From NCBI GenBank assembly GCA_023394965.1, contig JAEWZX010000019.1, forward strand, positions 62,001 through 126,000: a stretch of 64,000 nucleotides of DNA. The letters run 5' to 3'. A program made the position numbers and the translations under genes. The DNA is from Pseudomonadota bacterium (GTDB lineage: Bacteria; Pseudomonadota; Alphaproteobacteria; Sphingomonadales; Sphingomonadaceae). Below the pieces are notes generated by a model that ran no database searches, was not told where the DNA came from, and saw only the letters and a list, made by a program, of their open reading frames with translations. Shown in pieces: positions 8,746 through 17,242 of the stretch. Every line of letters starts with the position of its first letter. Positions within the stretch are counted from its first letter, which is position 1.

Positions 8746-10280
8746 GCCAAATCCTCCAGCATCAGTCCGGCAGTCGCTTTGGCGCTGCCGACCACGCCGG
8801 GGATGCCGGCGCCGGGGTGGGTCCCTGCCCCGACGAGATAGAAATTGTCCAGGACGTCATCCCGGTTGTGCCCGCGGAAATAGGCGCTTTGCGTGAGGAC
8901 GGGTTCAAGGCTGAAGGCGCTGCCCATGTGCGCGTTGAGATCGGTGGCGAAATCGCGCGGGGCATAGTGGAACTTGGTCACGATCCGGTCCTGCAGGCCG
9001 GGGATCAGGCGACGTTCCAATTCTTCGAGAATGCGCTGTTCCAGTATCGGGCCGGTTTCGTCCCAGTCGACGGCAAGCTTGCCCATATGGGCCACGGGCA
9101 CGAGCGCGTAAAACGTGCTCATCCCTTCGGGTGCCATGGATGGATCGGTGACCGTGGGGTGGTGCAGATAGATCGAGAAATCCTGGGGCAGCACGCCGTG
9201 ATCGTAAATATCCTCCAGCAGGCCTTTGTAGCGCGGGCCGAACAGGATCATGTGGTGCGGAATGCCGGGCCAGCTGCCCTCGATGCCGAAATGGACGACG
9301 AACAGGCTCGGGCTGTAGCTCTTGCGCGACAGGCGCTTGGCGTAATCGGCCCCGCGTTTCGATCCGGCCAGCAGATCCTTGTAGCTGTGCATGATGTCGG
9401 CATTGCTGGCGATGGCATCGAAGCGCTGTTTCCAGCCGGACCGGGTTTCCACCTCTGTCACCTGTTTGCCCAGCGTGTGGATCTGGACAACCGGATCGTT
9501 CACTCGAACGGTGCCGCCGAGCCGTTCCAGATGCTGGACCATACCGGCAATCAGGCGGTTGGTGCCCCCCTTAGCCCACCAGACGCCGCCGTCCACCTCA
9601 AGCTTGTGAATGAGGGCGTAGATGCTGCTGGTTTTCATCGGGTTGCCACCGACCAGCAGCGTGTGGAAGCTCAGCGCCTCGCGCAGTTTCTCGTTATCGA
9701 CATAGCTCGACACCATCGAATAGACGCTGCGCCAGGCCTGCTGTTTGGCGAGGGCAGGTGCGGCCTTGATCATCGATTTGAAATCGAGGAAGGGCACGTG
9801 GCCCAGCTTGACATAGCCTTCCTGATAAACCGCTTCGGAATACTCCAGGAAGCGCTGGTAACCTGCCACATCGGCCGGGTTGAGCTGTGCGATTTCGCGG
9901 AACAACTGCTCTTCATCGTTCGAATAATCGAACTGCGTCCCGTCGGGCCAGGCCAGCCGGTAGAAGGGCATGACCGGCATCAGCTCGACATCTTCGGCGA
10001 TATCGTGGCCGGACAGTGCCCATAGTTCTTTCAGGCAGTCGGGATCGGTGATGACAGTAGGGCCGGCGTCGTAGGTGAAGCCCTCGCGCTCCCAATAATA
10101 GGCACGGCCGCCCGGCTTGTCGCGCCCTTCCACGACTGTAGTGGTAATGCCTGCCGATTGCAGCCGGATGGCAAGCGCCAGCCCGCCAAACCCCGCGCCG
10201 ATCACGCAGGCGGTTTTGCCGGTTGTAATGGTGGAGGCGGTGTCGCCCGTGTAGGCGGGAGAGCTGGTTTCTGCGATCAT
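8742..10280 (-). CDS. crtI: phytoene desaturase (CrtI type)
   Basis: FAD-dependent desaturase that converts phytoene to lycopene in four steps (or fewer in some lineages), on the membrane surface. 512 residues. The dinucleotide-binding motif VIGAGFGGLALAIRLQSAG sits at residues 26-44, with the following acidic residue in VEGRDKPGGRAY, then YDAGPTVI. The C-terminal CrtI signature is GAGTHPGAGIPGVVGSAK. The start overlaps the crtY stop by ATGA and the stop overlaps the LOG start by ATGA, so the four genes are probably translationally coupled. Confidence 0.96.
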   Translation of the reverse strand: MIAETSSPAYTGDTASTITTGKTACVIGAGFGGLALAIRLQSAGITTTVVEGRDKPGGRAYYWEREGFTYDAGPTVITDPDCLKELWALSGHDIAEDVELMPVMPFYRLAWPDGTQFDYSNDEEQLFREIAQLNPADVAGYQRFLEYSEAVYQEGYVKLGHVPFLDFKSMIKAAPALAKQQAWRSVYSMVSSYVDNEKLREALSFHTLLVGGNPMKTSSIYALIHKLEVDGGVWWAKGGTNRLIAGMVQHLERLGGTVRVNDPVVQIHTLGKQVTEVETRSGWKQRFDAIASNADIMHSYKDLLAGSKRGADYAKRLSRKSYSPSLFVVHFGIEGSWPGIPHHMILFGPRYKGLLEDIYDHGVLPQDFSIYLHHPTVTDPSMAPEGMSTFYALVPVAHMGKLAVDWDETGPILEQRILEELERRLIPGLQDRIVTKFHYAPRDFATDLNAHMGSAFSLEPVLTQSAYFRGHNRDDVLDNFYLVGAGTHPGAGIPGVVGSAKATAGLMLEDLA

Positions 10281-11464
10281 TGCTGCTTCTCATGGACGAG
10301 CGGGCCGCCCTTGCCAAGCAGCGCGCGGACTGCTCCGAACACGGAAACTGGCGGTTTTCCCGAGAGAATGCGCAGTTTGTCCCCACATGTCGGTGCACCG
10401 GCATAAAAACGTTCGATCAAGGGCTCGCGCAGGCGATAGAAGCGTTCGAAGATGCGATAGCGTTCTTCAGGTCGCGCGGCATCGAACAGCATCCGGCCAA
10501 GCTGGCGGAAAAACCGCATGGCGCGCCAGTGTTGCTGCGCGCGTTTTTCGAAGAGGGCGGCAAGCTGTTCGCCGGGGAGCGTGGCTTCCCGCGCCAGCAC
10601 CAGCGCATTCGTGACTGCGAAAGGAAGGGTGTAGCTGGTGAGCGGATGGGTAAAGCCGCCCCGCGCGCCGATATGTACGACCCCAGGCTCGCCCAACCCG
10701 TGCCGATAGGCGGCAAAATCGCCGCCGGTAATGACCGGCAGGATGCCCGTTTCCCCCCCGATGATATCGCCCTGCCAGCCCATTGCGGCGCAGTAGCGGT
10801 CGATACGGTCTGACAGGGCGCTGCCGTCCAGCACCGGGCTGTCGGCATAATATGTATCTTCGACGAACAACTCGTCATGCCCCAGCGGCAGCGTATAAAC
10901 GAAACGATAGGCTTCGTGCTGGGTCACCCGCGCATCCATCACGATCGGGCGTGCGAGACTGTGCGGCCCGTCGGTGCGCAGATGGCGGCCCATGAAGACC
11001 TGCCATCCTCCGCGAAGATGGAGGGAAGGTTCGAAGTCGCGGCAGTCCACCACGGCGCGGGCAGGGATATGGTCGCCGTTTTCGAGCATGATGCCTCCGG
11101 CCGATAGGGCCGTGACGCGGCTGTGCGTACGAATGGTCTCCCGAGGCAGCTCGCGCCGCAATGCCGCGTCGAAATCCTCGCTGGCGAGCGAGCGATAGGG
11201 CGAGTTGAGGACCCGAGCGTGGGCGGGGAAGAACACTTCGTAGCCTGTGTCCCATTCGGTCTTTTGAAAGGGAGCGAGCAACGCTGCGCCGTCATCATCA
11301 AGATCGCTTGCGAACCAGCTCCAACGGTGGTTTCCACCAAATCTGTCGCCAGCTTCGAAAAGAGCGATGCGTAATTCTGGATGTGAGCGCTGGACGGCCA
11401 GCGCCGTCAGGCCGCCGGCCAGCCCGCCACCGACGATTGCCATATCCATCATACGCTTGGTCAT
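10277..11464 (-). CDS. crtY: lycopene beta-cyclase
   Basis: Cyclises lycopene ends to beta-ionone rings, giving beta-carotene. 395 residues from the ATG chosen here. Visible motifs are the FAD/NAD-binding MAIVGGGLAGGLTALAV at the N-terminus, FGGNHRWSWF, and TGGDFAAYRHG and RGGFTHPLTSYTLPFAV towards the C-terminus, all characteristic of bacterial CrtY. A 55-residue upstream extension is open in frame but is cysteine- and histidine-rich and unlike the family. It also overlaps the leader of the divergent mipA gene, so I rejected it. First gene of the crt operon. Its promoter must lie in the 113 bases shared with the divergent gene. Confidence 0.93.
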   Translation of the reverse strand: MTKRMMDMAIVGGGLAGGLTALAVQRSHPELRIALFEAGDRFGGNHRWSWFASDLDDDGAALLAPFQKTEWDTGYEVFFPAHARVLNSPYRSLASEDFDAALRRELPRETIRTHSRVTALSAGGIMLENGDHIPARAVVDCRDFEPSLHLRGGWQVFMGRHLRTDGPHSLARPIVMDARVTQHEAYRFVYTLPLGHDELFVEDTYYADSPVLDGSALSDRIDRYCAAMGWQGDIIGGETGILPVITGGDFAAYRHGLGEPGVVHIGARGGFTHPLTSYTLPFAVTNALVLAREATLPGEQLAALFEKRAQQHWRAMRFFRQLGRMLFDAARPEERYRIFERFYRLREPLIERFYAGAPTCGDKLRILSGKPPVSVFGAVRALLGKGGPLVHEKQQ

Positions 11465-11577
11465 CCTGACATGGCTTAGAGGCGAAGTATGCAATCGACA
11501 ATCGCCGACAGGGCGGCGGGAACATGAGAACCAACAATGTGTTGCAATGCAATATAGGGAAAATCGAGGGAACTCAC

Positions 11578-12429
11578 ATGAAAGCCATTCTTGCCGCTGC
11601 GAGCGCTGCCGTTGCTCTGTCTGCATCACCTGCCTTCGCTCAGGAAGTTGAAGACGGCGCTACGCTGGGCAATACTTCTGAATCGACCGTCTTCGACGGC
11701 GACTGGCTGAGCGTTGGCGTGGGGGCGATTTACGGGCCAAGCTATAAAGGCTCGGACGATTATGTCTTCTCACCTGTCCCGGTCATTCAGGGGAGCCTGG
11801 GCGGTGTAGAGATCAGCCCACGCGCAGGCGGTCTATCACTCAACTTCATTCCCGCGAGGGACGGTGAAGTGTCCTTTTCTGCAGGTGTGGCGGGCAAGAT
11901 AAGCCGCAATCGTGCATCTCAGATCAAGGATCCCGTAGTCGAAAGTTATGGCGAACTCGACACGGCAATCGAAGTGGGGCCGAGTGTAGGTGTCAGCGTA
12001 CCAGGGGTGCTAAATCCGTATGACAGCCTGAGCTTCGGTCTCGATGCGGTTTGGGATGTCGCGGGTGCGCACAAGGGCATGACTGTGAATCCGTCCATCA
12101 CCTATTTCACTCCGCTCAGCCGTGGCATCGCGGCAGCCCTTTCGGTCAGTGCCACCCATGTCGATGACGATTACGCCGATTATTACTATTCCGTCCCGGC
12201 AGGTGGCCCGCTGCCTTCCTACCAGGCTTCGGGCGGGTTCGAGAAGGCAGGTGTCACACTGTTCGGGGCCTTCGATCTCGATGGCGATGTTACCAACGGT
12301 GGCCTGGCGATCATAGCAGTAGGTGGGTATTCGCGGATGCTGGGCGACGCTAAGCGCTCCCCCTTCACTTCAGTACAGGGCGATGCCGATCAGTGGATGG
12401 GCGCTGTCGGGATCGGTTATACATTCTGA
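11578..12429 (+). CDS. MipA/OmpV family outer-membrane protein
   Basis: Predicted outer-membrane beta-barrel of 283 residues. A signal peptide ends at SASPAFA-Q (about residue 21). The mature chain alternates polar and hydrophobic residues, with WLSVGVGAIYGPSYKGSDDYVF near its start, the hallmark of the MipA/OmpV family, and ends in the aromatic-terminated strand GAVGIGYTF needed for BAM recognition. MipA in E. coli was described as a scaffold between murein synthases and hydrolases, but many relatives are of unknown role. I chose the ATG directly after GAGGG (7 bases spacing), discarding an 18-codon upstream extension that would precede the signal peptide. Confidence 0.88.
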   Translation: MKAILAAASAAVALSASPAFAQEVEDGATLGNTSESTVFDGDWLSVGVGAIYGPSYKGSDDYVFSPVPVIQGSLGGVEISPRAGGLSLNFIPARDGEVSFSAGVAGKISRNRASQIKDPVVESYGELDTAIEVGPSVGVSVPGVLNPYDSLSFGLDAVWDVAGAHKGMTVNPSITYFTPLSRGIAAALSVSATHVDDDYADYYYSVPAGGPLPSYQASGGFEKAGVTLFGAFDLDGDVTNGGLAIIAVGGYSRMLGDAKRSPFTSVQGDADQWMGAVGIGYTF

Positions 12430-12438
12430 ACCAGCTTT

Positions 12439-12468
12439 ATGCTTGCCCTGATTGATCGGGGCAGGCAT
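12439..12468 (+). terminator. possible hairpin after mipA, no U tract
   Basis: Arms atgcttgccc and gggcaggcat pair over ten positions with one G-U pair and a ten-base loop, 9 bases past the mipA stop. No run of T follows, so intrinsic termination is uncertain. It could instead stabilise the mipA mRNA end or reduce readthrough into the amidohydrolase gene. Confidence 0.35.
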
Positions 12469-12497
12469 CCCTCCCGTATCAATGAGGGGGGAAGTCC

Positions 12498-13766
12498 ATG
12501 AGAACCGCCGCTTTGCTTGCGTTAGGCGCAGCACTTGTTACCACGCCCGCGCTGGCTGATACCACGGTCATTCATGCCGGAGCGCTGATTACCGATGCAG
12601 CCAGTCAGCCGCGGGGAAAATCGACAGTCATTGTCACCGACGGGCGTATCGCCAGTATTGAAGATGGCTTTGCCGATGCTCCTGCAGGGGCAAGTGTTGT
12701 CGACCTCCGCGACAAGACCGTGGCACCCGGTATGGTGGATCTCCATGTTCATCTGACTGGCGATCCAGGCGGGGATTTCTGGAAAAGCGCGGTTGAGCCC
12801 GATGAATGGGACGTAGTGGTCGGGGCGAAAAACGCCCGTTTGACGGCCTTGGCCGGTTTTACCACGGTGCGCGAAGCAGGAAGCGGGCGTGCATCTGCTT
12901 TCGCACTGCGCCGCGGAACTGAAGAGGGCCTGATTGCAGGTCCGCGCATTCTTGCTGCTGGCCCCGCACTTGCAATAGTAGGCGGTCACGGAGATGTGAA
13001 CGGGTTCCGCCCTGAAGTGAACGAAGTGCTTGATACGGGCTTCACGTGCACCGGCCCGGTTGAATGTGCGGCCAAGGTTCGCCTCGCCAGTCAGAACGGC
13101 GCCGATGTTATCAAGATCACCGCGACCGGCGGCGTCCTCAGTCAGCAGGGTCGGGGTCTTGAAGCGCATTTCAGCGATGCTGAAATGAAGAGTATTGCCG
13201 ATACCGCCCATTCGCTAGGGCTGAAAGTCATGGCTCATGCACATGGGGCCCGCGGCGTGGAGGCAGCAAGCCGAGCGGGTATCGATACGATCGAACACGG
13301 TACCTATTTGGATGAAGCCGCCGCTCGCGAAATGAAGAAAAACGGCACTGTTCTGGTGCCGACCCTCATGGCCTTTCAGGGCGTAACCGAGCGGCTTGGC
13401 AAGGGCATTTACACGCCAGTGGTAGAAACCAAGATACGCGCCGTTGCCGAAACAGCCCGTGTCTTCATGGGCAAGGCCAGGCAATGGGGCGTTCCGATCG
13501 CATTTGGCACTGATGCAGGCGTATTCGGCCACGGACGCAATGCAGGCGAATTCACGCTGATGGTGGAACAGGGTATGGGCCACCGTGAAGCGTTCGCCGC
13601 CGCAACAACCAATGCCGCCAGGGTGTTGGGGATGGAGAACGAAATCGGTCGGATTGCTCCGGGATATTCCGCCGATCTCATTGCTGTGGGTGGAAATCCT
13701 TTGGAAGATACCGCCACGCTTGAAAATGTCAGCTGGGTGATGGTTCGCGGCAGGGTGATCGACTGA
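12498..13766 (+). CDS. secreted metal-dependent amidohydrolase (prolidase-like branch)
   Basis: Exported amidohydrolase-superfamily enzyme, 422 residues, signal peptide ending TTPALA-D at about residue 21. The metal ligands of a binuclear TIM-barrel site can be read: H83 and H85 (DLHVHLTGDP), the carbamylated-lysine candidate K206 (GADVIKITATGG), H247 (VMAHAHG), H267 (IEHGTY) and D339 (FGTDAGVFGHG). This motif set matches the Xaa-Pro/Xaa-Arg dipeptidase branch (characterised as Sgx9260 and Cc2672). Activity on carboxyl-terminal amino-acid dipeptides is therefore likely but not provable here. A strong Shine-Dalgarno sequence (GAGGGGGGAAG) precedes the ATG. The next gene is another secreted peptidase, consistent with periplasmic peptide turnover. 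Confidence 0.88.
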   Translation: MRTAALLALGAALVTTPALADTTVIHAGALITDAASQPRGKSTVIVTDGRIASIEDGFADAPAGASVVDLRDKTVAPGMVDLHVHLTGDPGGDFWKSAVEPDEWDVVVGAKNARLTALAGFTTVREAGSGRASAFALRRGTEEGLIAGPRILAAGPALAIVGGHGDVNGFRPEVNEVLDTGFTCTGPVECAAKVRLASQNGADVIKITATGGVLSQQGRGLEAHFSDAEMKSIADTAHSLGLKVMAHAHGARGVEAASRAGIDTIEHGTYLDEAAAREMKKNGTVLVPTLMAFQGVTERLGKGIYTPVVETKIRAVAETARVFMGKARQWGVPIAFGTDAGVFGHGRNAGEFTLMVEQGMGHREAFAAATTNAARVLGMENEIGRIAPGYSADLIAVGGNPLEDTATLENVSWVMVRGRVID

Positions 13767-13897
13767 GCTGGAAATAGTGTCCCGGGTATGGGGCCCGCTG
13801 CTGATCGAAGACTATCCGCTATTCGTCGCATGATGTGCTTGCTCGCCACACATGTGGCGTGTTGTATCGTTGCAATACAGATAGTAGGGGAATCGTG

Positions 13898-15721
13898 ATG
13901 AAACTCGTCCGCCATGCTCTAGTTTCGGGCGCAGCTCTTTCGCTAGCCCTTTCGGCCGCTCCCGCAGGTGCGCGCGACACTCAAGAAGGCGCTGCAACAG
14001 CGCCGGAAACGGCCGAACATGACAAACTCTTCGCGCTGTTCGCCGATGCAGACGAACGGGAGCTCAAGCTTAACCCGGTCGGCGCGCTGTTTCGCGGCGA
14101 TATGCGCTATGCTGATCGGCTGGGCGATTACCTGACCGACGAATATCTTGCCGCGAGCAAGGCAGACAACGCGACGAACATCGAGATGCTGGCCCGCATC
14201 GACCGCAGCAAACTGTCGGCCACCGACAAGCTGGCCTATGATGTTTTCGCTTATAACCTGCAGCGCACGCTGGCGGGCTTCGCGCCAAACATCATGGCGG
14301 CAACGCAGGTGCGGCCGGTCAACCATTTTGCAGGCTTTCACACGTTCTATCCGAATTTTGCCAGCGGGCAGAGCGCAGCCCCGTTCAAGACCGTGACTGA
14401 TTATGAAAACAATCTGAAGCGCCACAAGGACTATATCGCCATTACGGACCGCGCGATCGGAAAGTTCCGCGAAGGGATGGCGAGCGGCGTTTTTGAAACG
14501 AAACTGACGATTGGCAATGTGGTCCGCCAGCTCGATACGCAATTGGCGATGCCGGTGGAAGAATCGCCGTTCTTCATGCCGGTGAAGAACTTCCCCGACG
14601 GTTTTTCGGATACAGACAAGGTGCGGCTGACAGAAGAATACAAAAAAGCCACTGCGGAAATCTATGCCGTCCATGAGCGGTTGCGCGATTTCCTGCGCGA
14701 TGAATACATGCCTGTTGCACGCGATACGGTCGGCCTGTCCCAGATGAAGGGTGGGGCAGAACTCTACAAGCATCTGATCGAGGACACGACTACGCTGCCG
14801 CTGGAACCCGATTACCTGCACCAGCTCGGTCTATCCGAAGTGGCGCGGATCAAGAGTGGGATGGAAGAAATCAAGCACGAAGTGGGCTTCGAAGGAACAC
14901 TCAACCAGTTTTTCGACTATGTTCGCACCGACGCGAAGTTCAAGCCAGAAAGCCGCGAGGCGCTGACACAGACCTATTACGATATCGGCAAGCAGGTGGA
15001 TTCGAAGATTGGCGAGTATTTCTCGCTCGTCCCCAAAACCCCGCTCGAAATCAAACCATACGAAGAATATCGGGAAAAGTTCGAAGCGGGCGGGTCGTAC
15101 AATTCGGGTGCACCCGATGGATCGCGCCCGGGAACGTTCTATTTCAACGCATACGATCTGCCGAGCCGACTGACGACGGGTAACGTGACGCTGTATCTGC
15201 ATGAAGGCGCCCCAGGGCATCATTTCCAGATCAGCCTTGCGCAGGAAAATACCGATTTGCCTGCGTTCATGCGTTTTGGCGGCAACACTGCCTATGTCGA
15301 AGGCTGGGCGCTCTATGCCGAAACGCTGGGCTATGAGATGGGATTCTTCGACGATCCATGGAACCGCTATGGCACGTTGCAGGACGAACAGTTGCGGGCG
15401 ATGCGGCTGGTGGTCGACACCGGGCTGCACGCCAAGGGATGGACTCGGCAGCAAGCGATCGACTTCATGCTCGAAAACAGCGGCATGACCGAAACCGAAG
15501 TTGTGGCTGAAGTGGAACGCTATATCGCCATTCCCAGCCAGGCGCTGGCCTACAAGGTCGGGGCGCTGAAGATACAGGAACTGCGCAAGCGGGCCGAAGA
15601 AGAGCTGGGCGATAAATTCGATATACGCGAATTTCATGCACAGGTGCTTGGCACGGGGAGCCTTCCGATGCCGGTGCTTGAGGAGAAAATTGATCACTGG
15701 ATCGCCGACAAGGCCGCGTAG
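13898..15721 (+). CDS. DUF885 family secreted metallopeptidase-like protein
   Basis: 607 residues with a signal peptide ending at APAGA-R. The DUF885 family is known mainly from sequence, but the region from H435 reads HEGAPGHHFQ, a gluzincin-like HExxxGHH arrangement. It is followed about 30 residues later by YVEGWALYAE, whose glutamate would be the third zinc ligand. The C-terminal part (IPSQALAYKVGALKIQELR) is also typical of the family. It is probably an exported zinc peptidase or carboxypeptidase. I chose the ATG after AGTAGGGG and disregarded 21 upstream codons that do not look like a signal sequence. It lies downstream of the amidohydrolase on the same strand with a 131-base gap. Confidence 0.88.
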   Translation: MKLVRHALVSGAALSLALSAAPAGARDTQEGAATAPETAEHDKLFALFADADERELKLNPVGALFRGDMRYADRLGDYLTDEYLAASKADNATNIEMLARIDRSKLSATDKLAYDVFAYNLQRTLAGFAPNIMAATQVRPVNHFAGFHTFYPNFASGQSAAPFKTVTDYENNLKRHKDYIAITDRAIGKFREGMASGVFETKLTIGNVVRQLDTQLAMPVEESPFFMPVKNFPDGFSDTDKVRLTEEYKKATAEIYAVHERLRDFLRDEYMPVARDTVGLSQMKGGAELYKHLIEDTTTLPLEPDYLHQLGLSEVARIKSGMEEIKHEVGFEGTLNQFFDYVRTDAKFKPESREALTQTYYDIGKQVDSKIGEYFSLVPKTPLEIKPYEEYREKFEAGGSYNSGAPDGSRPGTFYFNAYDLPSRLTTGNVTLYLHEGAPGHHFQISLAQENTDLPAFMRFGGNTAYVEGWALYAETLGYEMGFFDDPWNRYGTLQDEQLRAMRLVVDTGLHAKGWTRQQAIDFMLENSGMTETEVVAEVERYIAIPSQALAYKVGALKIQELRKRAEEELGDKFDIREFHAQVLGTGSLPMPVLEEKIDHWIADKAA

Positions 15722-15809
15722 AAGGGGATTGGCTCACGTCCCGGCTGGCTAGTGTGTTGCTGGCAGGCTAATCCGGCGCAAGATTTGGTAAAGTGCGTGG
15801 AGAGCGCGG

Positions 15810-16970
15810 ATGGAGTGGCTGCGCGATGCGAATTGGCTGACGCGGGATCGCGTGCGTGGTTATGCTCTCCTGCTGTGTCTCGCTGGCCTCGGTTCGGTAG
15901 TCTACGCTTTTACTGAGGCTATGGGCCCTGTGGGGACCGATTTTCTCGCTTTCTGGGGTGCCGGGCATGTGACTGTGGCTGGCGACCCCGGGGCCGCCTA
16001 CGATCTGGCGGTTCAGGAGCAGCTTCAGACTGCGACGGGCAGTGACGGATGGTTCGCGTTCGTCAATCCACCGCCGTTCCTGTTCGCGGTGGCACCGTTT
16101 GGCGCTTTGCCATTGCCGATGGCATGGATTGCGTGGGTTGCGGTGACCTGGGCGCTGTGGGCATGGGCGAGCCTACGTGCATTCCCTCGCCTTGGGCCCT
16201 TGGTGATCGCTTATCCCGGCGCGGTGATGGCAGCGATGCATGCGCAGACCGGTTTGCTTACCGGCGCGCTGTTGGTTTTCGCCGCGTATCAACTGGATAG
16301 ACGCCCCACATTGTCCGGCGCGGCTATCGGTGCGCTGGTAATCAAGCCCCATCTTGCAGTGCTGGCGCCGCTCTGGTTTGCAGCGGGCCGCAGGTGGCGC
16401 GCCTTTGTCGTAGCCGGTTGTGTGGCGTTGGCTCTGATTGCAGCTTCAGTGCTGGTATTCGGGCAGGACATTCTGGCCAAATATGCCACCAGCTGGCGCG
16501 CGAGCGAGGCGCTTTTGGTAGGCATTGATCGGGACTTCCTGCTGCGGATGTCCACCTTCTTTTCGCAGACGCGACTCATCGCGGGAGACGTGTCTGCCGC
16601 GTTTGCAGGAGGTGTATCGGCAATAGTGGCATTGGCTGCAGCGACCTTTGCGTGGCGGCGTTTCCGCGGCGATGCACAGGCAACCGGCGCGGTCGTCCTG
16701 GCCGCGACGGCGCTCGCCTCACCCTATCTATTCAATTACGATTTGCCGTTCCTGATCTATCCCACGCTGTGGCTTGTGATGCAGGGATTGGAACGCGGTT
16801 TCCGGCCCTTCGAGAAGGCCGGCCTCGCCATTCTCTATTTCGCACCCTTTGCCACACGGGCGCTGGCGTTTCCCCTGCAGATCAATCTCATGCCGGTGGC
16901 AGCGCTCATGCTCCTGGTGCTTGTGTGGAGCCGTGGAGGAGCACGCGCGGGAACCTTGGCTGACGAATAG
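15810..16970 (+). CDS. membrane glycosyltransferase, DUF2029/GT87-like
   Basis: Polytopic inner-membrane protein of 386 residues with about ten hydrophobic segments. The first loop carries TDFLAFWGAGHVTVAGDPGAAYD. Its acidic residue shortly after helix 1 matches the catalytic loop of GT-C glycosyltransferases in the GT87 (DUF2029) family, which use polyprenyl-phosphate sugars. Later NYDLPFLIYP and the C-terminal hydrophobic helices fit the family. The sugar and acceptor are unknown, and there are no other glycan genes nearby. The start ATG has GGAG 8 bases upstream. Confidence 0.75.
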   Translation: MEWLRDANWLTRDRVRGYALLLCLAGLGSVVYAFTEAMGPVGTDFLAFWGAGHVTVAGDPGAAYDLAVQEQLQTATGSDGWFAFVNPPPFLFAVAPFGALPLPMAWIAWVAVTWALWAWASLRAFPRLGPLVIAYPGAVMAAMHAQTGLLTGALLVFAAYQLDRRPTLSGAAIGALVIKPHLAVLAPLWFAAGRRWRAFVVAGCVALALIAASVLVFGQDILAKYATSWRASEALLVGIDRDFLLRMSTFFSQTRLIAGDVSAAFAGGVSAIVALAAATFAWRRFRGDAQATGAVVLAATALASPYLFNYDLPFLIYPTLWLVMQGLERGFRPFEKAGLAILYFAPFATRALAFPLQINLMPVAALMLLVLVWSRGGARAGTLADE

Positions 16971-17017
16971 GGTTTTTATTCTTCAGGACGGTGGGAGAGA
17001 TTTCATGGAGGTTTGCC

Positions 17018-17167
17018 ATGCCTAGTTTGTCCTTCCACAGCAGCAGCCCCGACCGGTGGGCCAAGCCAAAGCCATATAGCGACAGTTCCCTTCGCTATCA
17101 GATGCATGGCAAGATTCTGCCAATGGAAGAACCGGGCTTCTTGGCCCGTCTGTTCGGCAAGCGCTGA
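17018..17167 (+). CDS. conserved 49-residue protein of unknown function
   Basis: A short open frame with good support: GGAG seven bases before the ATG, a normal codon pattern, and an intrinsic terminator 20 bases after the stop. The product is basic and polar. It begins MPSLSFHSSSPDRWAKP, has a central SLRYQMHGKILPMEEPG, and ends GFLARLFGKR, where a short amphipathic or hydrophobic patch precedes a basic C-terminus. Small proteins with an EPGF-ARLFG-like tail seem familiar to me from sphingomonads, but I cannot assign a function. It could be co-transcribed with the glycosyltransferase 47 bases upstream. Confidence 0.6.
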   Translation: MPSLSFHSSSPDRWAKPKPYSDSSLRYQMHGKILPMEEPGFLARLFGKR

Positions 17168-17187
17168 GGTTCAATCGTACAAAGAAT

Positions 17188-17224
17188 AAGGGGCCGGAGG
17201 TCTGATTACCCCGGCCCCTTTTTA
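17188..17224 (+). terminator. intrinsic terminator
   Basis: aaggggccgg pairs with ccggcccctt (ten pairs) across a thirteen-base loop, and a run of T follows. It ends the small-protein transcript and faces the converging symporter gene, whose stop is 19 bases further on, so it may serve both strands. Confidence 0.85.
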
Positions 17225-17242
17225 TATGCCTGTCGAAGACAG

